Position numbers and translations under genes: made by a program. Of a stretch of 6,765 bases of DNA, positions 1 to 6,102 are shown piece by piece. Each line of letters opens with the position of its first letter. The stretch's first letter is position 1. This stretch comes from Zoogloea sp. (GTDB lineage: Bacteria; Pseudomonadota; Gammaproteobacteria; Burkholderiales; Rhodocyclaceae). The notes under the pieces are model-generated. The model saw only the letters and a list, made by a program, of their open reading frames with translations. It did no database searches and was not told the origin of the DNA. Location: contig JAEUNV010000277.1 in NCBI GenBank assembly GCA_016790385.1, positions 1 to 6,765 of the forward strand. Reading direction: 5' to 3'.

Positions 1-2817
1 GATGATCGAGTCGGGGGCGGCGCGGGCCAGCTCTATGGGAGACAGGATGCGCACCGAAAAGGCCTGGGGCGGTTCGCAGATCATCGTCTGGGCAAGGCCT
101 GCCTGACCGATGGCGCGCAGAGGCGCGCGCAGGCGGTATTCCCCCGCGCCACCGGTGAGCGGTACGCCGAGGATGCGCGGCCGGTCGTGGAAGTGGGTAT
201 CCCAGTCGATGGGGGCAACATGTTCCGGCTTGAAGGCGTCGGCCAGGCTCAGGTTGCGGTTGTAGGCCGGGTCGTTGGCCAGGCGTGGCAGCCAGCGCTG
301 GAGCAGCCGATCATTGGCATCCAGGGCTTCGAGCAGGTCGGCGAGGGCGCCTTCGGGCTTGCGCTGGCGGGCTTTGAGGGAGATCGCGTCGTAATGGACG
401 AGCATGGCGTAGGGGGTCCACACCACTTTGAGTCCGGCGTCGGCGGTGCGCAGGCACAGGTCGAGGGCACTATGGACGAGGGGAAAGCGCTCGCCATCCA
501 TGCCGCCCAGTTGATTGAAGAGGGTGCGCCGCACGAGCAGGGCCGAGCCGCATACCGCGCTCACGTTCTGTTCGCACAGGGCGCGGCCCATGTAGCCCGC
601 GTCGGTGATTTCCGCGTCGTTGTTCCACACGCTGGCGGCGGTGCCGCGCAGTCCGAGGATCCAGCCGGCCTGCTGCACTTTGGCGGTTTCCGGGTAGGTG
701 AGGCGGGGTCCGACGATGCCGACGTCGGGCCGGCAGGCCAGGGACATCATGCGATCCAGCCAGTCCTCCTGTACCACGTGGGTGTCATTGTCGAGGAAGA
801 GCAGGTAGTCGCCCCGCGCCGCGGAGGCCCCGGTATTGGCACCACGCGCGTAGCTGAAGGTGCCGGGGCAGGCGACGACGTGGGCCCGGTCTGTCCAAGG
901 TGCCACGTTGCAAAGTTGGGCCAGAAACTGGCGGGCATCCGGGTCGGTGCTGTCGTTGTCCACCACCACCACCTCGTAGTGGGGGTAGCGGGTGCGGGTG
1001 CCGATGCTCTCCAGCAGGGGGCGCAGATACTCTTCCCGGTCGCGGGTCTGGATGATGATGCTGACCAGCGGGGCCTCATTCCAGCGGTATTCCACGCGAC
1101 GGGTGCCGAACAGGGCGCCGTCGTGGATGACAGCATCCAGGCCGCGGCGCACCAGGTGATCGGCCAGGGCGGCCCTTTCGGCACCGGGTGCCATGGCACG
1201 GTGTGAATCTCGGGCGAGGTGGGCCAGCATCTGGCTGATGTGACCGATGGCCGCCTCGCCCGCGTGGTCGAGGGCGCGCAGGCTGAGGTCGTAGTTTTCG
1301 GCGCCGGCGTGCTGACCGTATCGGCCGGCGGCGAGGAAAGTCTGTTTTTCGACGAACACCAGGCTGCCGAAATAGGCCTGGGAGCGGAGCAGATCGAGAT
1401 TGAAGTCGGGCTTGAACAGGGGCTGGGTGTACGTGCCGTCGCTGTCGCGGGTGTCCTCGTCGCAGTAGATCAGGCGCCAATCGGGGCGGTGGTTGATGTA
1501 GTCGGCGATGATCTGAAGGGTGTGGGGCTCAAGGGTGACCCCCGGGTCGATGCGGGCCAGCCAGGTTCCGGGCGAGGCGGCGGCCATCTCGTCGATGACA
1601 TAGTTGATATGGGCCGGGTCGCGTACCGACAGCCATTGCAGGTTGGGAATGTCGTCCAGGCCTTCCGGGGTGGGCAGGGCTGTGACGACCGTCAGCAGCC
1701 ATTCGGGATAAAGCTGGGCGGCGAGGCTGTCGAGGGTGTCGGCGAGGAGGTTTTCCTCCCCCGGATGCAGCGCTACGAGCAGGTGCAGGCCGGGGCGCTG
1801 GGTCCATTTGAGCACCATGCGTTCGGCGAGGAGTTGAGCGTCGATCTCCTGGAGGCTCTGACGTTTGCGCCATAGCGCGTAAATCTGCCGGGCCTCCGTT
1901 GCCGCGGGGTCTTCGGCGAGCTGTGTCGCCACGTCGTTCACCGGCATGGCCTGGGTGGTGGCGACGAAGTGGTCGAGCTGTGTCCAGAAGCGTGTCTCGG
2001 CCGCCTGATAGGCGTCCCACATCAAGCCGACGGTGCGTCGCGCAAAGGCCACTTCCTCCGGCGAGTCGTTCAGGGCGATCCCGTTGCGGCCGATCTCGGC
2101 CTCGCTCAGCGCGACACCGTTGAAGAAGGGCGATGGGAGGATCACGGCCGGGCAGCCGCACAGGGCCGCCTCGGCGGCGATGGCGGTGGATTCGAAGCAA
2201 TACACCACCTCACTGCGGCGCAGCAGCTCCGCCAGCGCCTCGTGGCTCTCGGGCCAGCTGTAGGTGATCAGGGTCGCCTCGGCCGCCAGCCCGGGGTATT
2301 GGGAAAGGGCGGCCTGATGCCGGCCCGGGTAGAGCAGGATGCCGCTGCGCTGCGTGTCTAGGGAGTTGTCGAGGTTGTTGAAGATCGCCGTATCGATGGG
2401 GGGCAGAAACAGGATGTTCTGCGGATCGGCGCCTTCCGGAAGAGCATTGAGGCCAAAGCCGAAGACGAGTTCGGTGTCGGCATAGGCGCTGTCCCCCCCC
2501 AGCAGCCCGGCCCGGTTGAGCACGTAGCGCACTACGGACGCCGCCTTGCGCGGGTTGCCGCGGACGACTTCCGGATAGACGACAATCGGTTCGCGGCCGG
2601 CGGCCCGGTGGCGTTCGATGAGCTCGGGGGTGACGAGGGGCGTGTTGAGGGCCGGATGGGTCTCGGTGGGGTAGACGTAGGCTTCCTCCCCGATGCTGTT
2701 GAGGGCATGGCATAGCAGGTGCAGGACCCGGATGCCCGCCGACGTGCGCCGGTAGGCCGGCGCATCGATGTAGTACGGGCGGCGGGGGGCGGAAAAGAGT
2801 TGGCGCATGGCGGTCAT
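1..2817 (-). CDS. Giant multi-domain glycosyltransferase (GT-B-like + two GT-A/GT2 modules + start of another module), 3' end outside window
   Basis: The frame is open for 939 codons from ATG 2817 to the left edge, with no stop. ATG 2808 is an alternative start; neither has a strong Shine-Dalgarno, and coupling to the SDR stop 7 nt upstream is likely. Domains in order: about 25-290, a GT-B-like module (SAGIRVLHLLCHALN at 26-40, CFESTAIAAEAALCGCPA at 207-224); about 343-535, a GT2-type module with YCDED (451-455) and ENYDLSLR (507-514) but no clear DDxS or DxD; about 583-815, a second GT2 module with PLVSIII (583-589), VVVDNDSTD (617-625) and LFLDND (673-678); and from about 880, RILGVPLTGGAGEYRLRAPL, which resembles the N-terminus of a further GT-B glycosyltransferase. 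The tandem GT2 layout matches RfbC-like O-antigen synthesis proteins. It should be a cytoplasmic enzyme adding one or more sugars to a growing glycan; I see no signal peptide or membrane segment in the visible part. Sugar specificity is unknown. Confidence 0.9.
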   Translation of the reverse strand, partial: MTAMRQLFSAPRRPYYIDAPAYRRTSAGIRVLHLLCHALNSIGEEAYVYPTETHPALNTPLVTPELIERHRAAGREPIVVYPEVVRGNPRKAASVVRYVLNRAGLLGGDSAYADTELVFGFGLNALPEGADPQNILFLPPIDTAIFNNLDNSLDTQRSGILLYPGRHQAALSQYPGLAAEATLITYSWPESHEALAELLRRSEVVYCFESTAIAAEAALCGCPAVILPSPFFNGVALSEAEIGRNGIALNDSPEEVAFARRTVGLMWDAYQAAETRFWTQLDHFVATTQAMPVNDVATQLAEDPAATEARQIYALWRKRQSLQEIDAQLLAERMVLKWTQRPGLHLLVALHPGEENLLADTLDSLAAQLYPEWLLTVVTALPTPEGLDDIPNLQWLSVRDPAHINYVIDEMAAASPGTWLARIDPGVTLEPHTLQIIADYINHRPDWRLIYCDEDTRDSDGTYTQPLFKPDFNLDLLRSQAYFGSLVFVEKQTFLAAGRYGQHAGAENYDLSLRALDHAGEAAIGHISQMLAHLARDSHRAMAPGAERAALADHLVRRGLDAVIHDGALFGTRRVEYRWNEAPLVSIIIQTRDREEYLRPLLESIGTRTRYPHYEVVVVDNDSTDPDARQFLAQLCNVAPWTDRAHVVACPGTFSYARGANTGASAARGDYLLFLDNDTHVVQEDWLDRMMSLACRPDVGIVGPRLTYPETAKVQQAGWILGLRGTAASVWNNDAEITDAGYMGRALCEQNVSAVCGSALLVRRTLFNQLGGMDGERFPLVHSALDLCLRTADAGLKVVWTPYAMLVHYDAISLKARQRKPEGALADLLEALDANDRLLQRWLPRLANDPAYNRNLSLADAFKPEHVAPIDWDTHFHDRPRILGVPLTGGAGEYRLRAPLRAIGQAGLAQTMICEPPQAFSVRILSPIELARAAPDSII
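2493..2500 (-). repeat. Homopolymer of eight G (coding strand) inside the glycosyltransferase gene
   Basis: Eight consecutive C on the plus strand, read as G on the coding strand, cover the last base of Leu106 through Gly107, Gly108 and the first base of Asp109. Gain of one G would move translation into a frame ending at the TGA at 2210-2212 and yield a protein of roughly 200 residues. Poly-G tracts in glycan genes are known phase-variation sites in some bacteria. At this length in a GC-rich genome, chance is also plausible. Confidence 0.75.
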
Positions 2818-2824
2818 CGACTGC

Positions 2825-3883
2825 TCAGGGTTGCGGTTCGGGAGCGGCGAGTTCCGCCGTCAGGCGGATGGCCTGCTCCAGGGGGGTCCAGGCGTCCAAC
2901 GCCAATTCGTGGCGTGCCCGCTGGATGGACGGGATGTAACGGTTGCGCTCGGCCTTGTCGTCGTGGCCGCAGGCGATGTGGACCTGGACGTCGGGGGCGA
3001 GGGTTTCGCGCACCCGATGGGCCAGTTCGGCAATCGATACGGCTTGATCGGCTCCGACGTTGTAGGCCCGGCCGTGCTGCCCGCGGAGCAGGAGGGCGAG
3101 CAGCCAGATCGCGAGGTCGGCGCCGTAGAGGTAGCTGCGCAGGGGGCTGCCGTCGCCACCCACCTGGATGGTCTGGCCGGCCAGGGCATCGCGGATGAAG
3201 TTTCCGATGGCGAAGTGGCCGTCCAGGGGCAGGCCGGTGCCGACAAAGGCGAAACAGCGCGCGACGGGAATCTCGATGCCATGCTGAAGGCCGAATTGCA
3301 GGCACCATTGTTCGGCGGCGCGTTTGGCTTCGCCGTAGGCGCTGCCCGGATGCATCGGGTCGCAGGCAAAGGCGGCGTCCTCGGCAATGTGTTCGACCTC
3401 GGCGGGCTGTCGGCCGTACACGGCGCCTGAGCTGACATAGAGGGCGCGGCGCACGCCGGCCTCCCGAGCCCGCGCAAGGGTGTGGCGGGTGCCAAGCAGG
3501 ATGTCGTCCATGATTGCCAGCGGGTGGCGATGGGCGGCGGCATCCGTATCGGTGGCGGCGTGGATCAGGAGGTCGGAGGCGGGCACGGCGCCGAAATCCT
3601 TGATGTCCCCCTGCTGCCATTCCAGCCAGGGCGCGCGGATGAAGAAGGGCGCCCGGGCCAGGAAGGCGTCCGGCTCGCGGGACAGCACACAGACCTTCAG
3701 ATCAAGGCCCTGACGGTGCAGCAGGTCGAACAGGCTCAGCAGCCAGTAGCCGAAGAAGCCCGTTCCTCCGGTCACGAATATCCGCTGACGGTCGAGGCGC
3801 CCGGTGTCCAGGTGGCCCAGCAGCGCCTCCAGCCGGCCATGAACGGCGGGGCTGGCGGGCGACGGGAGTGTCCGAGCGGGCAT
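2825..3883 (-). CDS. Extended SDR NAD(P)-dependent nucleotide-sugar epimerase/reductase
   Basis: The protein has 352 residues, normal for an extended short-chain dehydrogenase. Seen: cofactor-binding TGGTGFFG (38-45) after an N-terminal extension of about 33 residues, HAATD (108-112), SSGAVYG (151-157), catalytic YGEAK (Y183, K187), and a C-terminal sugar-nucleotide part with GDGSPLRSYLYGADLA (243-258) and AYNVG (273-277). These place it with GalE/RmlB-like enzymes acting on NDP-sugars in the cytoplasm. RmlB-type 4,6-dehydratases carry an Asp-Glu pair in the segment corresponding to SSGAVYG (STDEVYG); here it is Gly-Ala. That argues for an epimerase or 4-ketoreductase rather than a dehydratase. 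It starts at ATG 3883, 18 nt after the NeuB-like stop, with only a weak GGA near the start; no better in-frame start was found nearby. The reading frame ends 7 nt before the glycosyltransferase start. Which sugar it acts on is unknown. Confidence 0.87.
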   Translation of the reverse strand: MPARTLPSPASPAVHGRLEALLGHLDTGRLDRQRIFVTGGTGFFGYWLLSLFDLLHRQGLDLKVCVLSREPDAFLARAPFFIRAPWLEWQQGDIKDFGAVPASDLLIHAATDTDAAAHRHPLAIMDDILLGTRHTLARAREAGVRRALYVSSGAVYGRQPAEVEHIAEDAAFACDPMHPGSAYGEAKRAAEQWCLQFGLQHGIEIPVARCFAFVGTGLPLDGHFAIGNFIRDALAGQTIQVGGDGSPLRSYLYGADLAIWLLALLLRGQHGRAYNVGADQAVSIAELAHRVRETLAPDVQVHIACGHDDKAERNRYIPSIQRARHELALDAWTPLEQAIRLTAELAAPEPQP

Positions 3884-3901
3884 GGTCCGAGGGCGCGAGG
3901 C

Positions 3902-4993
3902 TTACAGGCCGCGGCTGTAAATCAGCTTGCGGAGGGCTTCGTTCTGGGAATACGGGCTGTCCACGTCGTCGATTTCCAGCGGGGAATCCTTGGTGACGGG
4001 GCGGGTCAGTTTGAGGCCGTTCATCGTTTCGCGGCAGGATAGCTGGCCCTTCTGAAGGGGGATGGCGAGGTAGAAGTCGTCTTCCAGGTTCTGGTGGTGG
4101 AGCTCGTAGCCGGCGGGGAGGTCGCGCTTGGCGTAAACCCCGCGGACCAGCCCGTCCAGATATTCCGTTTCCTTCCTCTTGGGTACACGTTTGGCTGTGC
4201 CTGTCCCGCCGCACATTTCGACCGCCTTGTGGAAAGCCTTGAACCATTGGTCGATCTGATGGGGCAGGGAGCAGTAGGGCGACACGGGGATGCCCTCCTC
4301 TTCCACGTCGATGTGGCGTTCCCAGGTGCGGGCGCCCTTGGCGTATGAGATCAGCATCGACGATGTCCAGTCGTGGTACTCGTGGGTGGACAGGCCGATG
4401 ACGTTCTTCGGATAGCGCTGGCGCAGAAAGTCGATCTGGTTCAGTTCCAGCTCGTCATCCTCGCTCGGGTAGATGGAGACGCAGTGGTTCACCGCCAGCG
4501 GGATGTTGCGGTTGGCGAAGAAGGTCACCATGTCGTCGATGTCCTTCTGGGTGGAGCCACCGGTGGACACGATGACCGGCTTGCGCGTCTCGGCGATGCG
4601 TTCGATGAGGAACCAGTCGTTGATGTCGGAGCTGGCGATCTTGATGATGGGGAGATCCAGCTCTTCGCACAGATCCACCGAGGCCTCGTCGAAGGCGGTG
4701 GCCATGGGAATGCAGTTGCGCTCCTTGATGGCCTTCACCAGGGTCCGGTACTCGGCCTTGCTGAGCCGGGTGGCCTCGGTTTTCTTGACGTAGCGAATGT
4801 CCTCGCGGCCACGGAAGTCCTTGTGGATGAAGTGGTCCACCTCGCGGAACTGTAGCTTGATGGCAGCCCGCACGTTGTTGAAGCGCACCACCTGGGCAAA
4901 GTCATTGACGATGCGCAGCCCGCGCTCGAGGCGCCCCCAATGGTTGTTGGCGAGTTCGAGGATGAACAGGTTTTCGAAGATGGCGTGGCTCAT
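3902..4993 (-). CDS. Divergent NeuB-like (N-acetylneuraminate synthase family) protein with SAF domain
   Basis: The protein has 363 residues, close to the usual NeuB length. It starts at ATG 4993, with GAGG 6 nt upstream overlapping the previous stop. The NeuB TIM-barrel domain spans about residues 8-265: ELANNHWG (13-20), AFDEASVDL (100-108), IIKIASSD (116-123), STGGST (143-148), HCVSIYP (170-176), GLSTHE (200-205) and WERHID (224-229). A short SAF/antifreeze-like domain follows (about 283-345). NeuB enzymes condense phosphoenolpyruvate with an N-acetylated mannosamine-type sugar to form a nonulosonic acid in the cytoplasm. H204 and H227 match the metal-binding histidines, and K118, Y175 and E225 are kept. 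However, D123 stands where meningococcal NeuB has Glu134, S173 where it has Asn184, and the SAF domain reads AIPLQKG where RPG with a substrate-contacting arginine is expected. Fold and family are secure; PEP condensation is likely, but the acceptor sugar is probably not the standard one. The position between sugar-modifying genes supports a glycan role. Confidence 0.85.
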   Translation of the reverse strand: MSHAIFENLFILELANNHWGRLERGLRIVNDFAQVVRFNNVRAAIKLQFREVDHFIHKDFRGREDIRYVKKTEATRLSKAEYRTLVKAIKERNCIPMATAFDEASVDLCEELDLPIIKIASSDINDWFLIERIAETRKPVIVSTGGSTQKDIDDMVTFFANRNIPLAVNHCVSIYPSEDDELELNQIDFLRQRYPKNVIGLSTHEYHDWTSSMLISYAKGARTWERHIDVEEEGIPVSPYCSLPHQIDQWFKAFHKAVEMCGGTGTAKRVPKRKETEYLDGLVRGVYAKRDLPAGYELHHQNLEDDFYLAIPLQKGQLSCRETMNGLKLTRPVTKDSPLEIDDVDSPYSQNEALRKLIYSRGL

Positions 4994-4999
4994 GATGGA

Positions 5000-5003
5000 C
5001 CTC
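5000..5003 (-). promoter_or_regulatory. Ribosome binding site of the NeuB-like gene
   Basis: GAGG on the minus strand lies 6 nt before the ATG at 4993 and overlaps the methyltransferase stop codon (5002-5004). It fixes the start and suggests that ribosomes finishing the upstream gene re-initiate here. Confidence 0.6.
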
Positions 5004-6102
5004 AGTAAGCGTAAAAGACCGCGTCGAAGGAGTTATGGGCGTGGATACGCAGGCGCAGCCGGTAGTTGAGATCGAGGCTGGCGATCCAGGCGGGGATGCG
5101 CCACAGGTCGTCACGGCGGTGGTAGCCGGCGATGGCGAGGATGGGGCGGTTGCGGCGGATGAGGGCTTCGGCACCAGTCAGAGCCTCCATCTCGTGGCCC
5201 TCCACATCCAGCTTCAGGTAGTCCACCCGGGCGTTGGGCAGGCAGTCGTCGAGGCGTAGCACCTGGATGTGGCTGTTGCCTTCTCCGCCCAGGGTGCTGG
5301 CTTCGCCGTGCCCACCGGAAAACGCCAGGCTGGCATTCACCGAGGACAGGCCGCAGGGCAGACAGGTGACCGGTATGCCCAGGCTCCGGGCCCGCTCGGC
5401 AAGAAGCGGGAAGTTGGCCGGGTCGGGCTCGAAGGCCCAGGCCTCCCGCAAGGGCATGTGTCGCCGGGCTTCGGCCAGGGTGTCGCCGTTGTAGGCGCCC
5501 GCATCCACGAAGCCCAGCGGGCCGCAGGCGAGGCCGGTGAGAAAGTCGGGGAAGTACTGGGGGCCGCAGACGGGAGCGGAGTGGATGCCCCGGATCTGGC
5601 CCAGCCGGTAGCGCAGGATGTCGGCGAGGAAGGCGCGGCTGGGTTCGTCTTCCAGCTGGGCGAAGCTGTCGTGCAGTTCGGACGCGCGGGCGGCGTAACC
5701 CTGCCGCTCGTCCAGCCAGTAACGCCAGCCCATGCTGCCGCCGAGGGCTTCGAAGTACTGCTGGGGCAGCAGGACGCGGGAAAAGCCAGCGGCTTCGCAG
5801 GCGGAAGCCAGGGCAGCGTGATCGGAGCCGGGTTCGCGATTGAATACGCCGATCCACAGGGGCAGGGTGGTCCAGCCGCCGGGGAGGGCCGTGAGGGGGG
5901 CCACCGGGAGGTCGGCGAATCGGGATGCCGCGCCGCGGGAGACAACGAAGCCCCGCACGGTGATGCCCAGGCCGACGAGGGCGGCGTGGAGATCCCGGGC
6001 GAAGCTGCCGCAGCCGAAGATCAGGACGCCATCCCGGCGTGCTTCCACCAGGGCGGCGTCGGCGTCCTCAAAGTCAAGGGAGGGAAAGCGAGCGCCGCTC
6101 AC
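5002..6102 (-). CDS. FkbM family SAM-dependent methyltransferase with N-terminal nucleotide-binding-like domain
   Basis: The predicted protein has 366 residues. The frame stays open upstream to 6576, but that part overlaps the ThDP gene. I chose the GTG at 6102 because it forms a GTGA overlap with the upstream stop and has GGAG 7 nt before it. The C-terminal half is an FkbM methyltransferase: SAM-binding motif FVDAGAYNGDT (198-208), acidic loop WAFEPD (222-227), and the FkbM signature KLDVEGHEMEAL (297-308), ending in AVFYAY. FkbM enzymes O-methylate sugars or polyketides, and here a glycan sugar hydroxyl is the likely target. The N-terminal region has a beta-strand/glycine loop, GVLIFGCGSFARDL (25-38), resembling Rossmann-type nucleotide-binding domains fused to some FkbM proteins; the third glycine of the usual loop is alanine. 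Residues 120-195 link the two and carry no motif I recognise. The methylated substrate cannot be read from sequence. Confidence 0.88.
   Translation of the reverse strand: MSGARFPSLDFEDADAALVEARRDGVLIFGCGSFARDLHAALVGLGITVRGFVVSRGAASRFADLPVAPLTALPGGWTTLPLWIGVFNREPGSDHAALASACEAAGFSRVLLPQQYFEALGGSMGWRYWLDERQGYAARASELHDSFAQLEDEPSRAFLADILRYRLGQIRGIHSAPVCGPQYFPDFLTGLACGPLGFVDAGAYNGDTLAEARRHMPLREAWAFEPDPANFPLLAERARSLGIPVTCLPCGLSSVNASLAFSGGHGEASTLGGEGNSHIQVLRLDDCLPNARVDYLKLDVEGHEMEALTGAEALIRRNRPILAIAGYHRRDDLWRIPAWIASLDLNYRLRLRIHAHNSFDAVFYAY

Noticed and set aside
961..970. Short CAC/ACC triplet run
   Set aside because: It encodes the valine-rich beta-strand before DNDSTD of the second GT2 module, so it is explained by protein structure rather than being a functional repeat.
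187..1206. Plus-strand open frame of 339 codons
   Set aside because: It lies opposite the second GT2 module of the large glycosyltransferase; its translation has no family-like motif and reads as a GC-driven shadow.
1219..1875. Plus-strand open frame of 218 codons
   Set aside because: It is antisense to the first GT2 module; no motif, no ribosome binding site that stands out, and no neighbouring gene on that strand.
1529..2713. Minus-strand open frames at 1529-2200 and 2210-2713
   Set aside because: Both are in a different frame from the continuous 939-codon glycosyltransferase frame and give Arg/Pro-rich translations without motifs.
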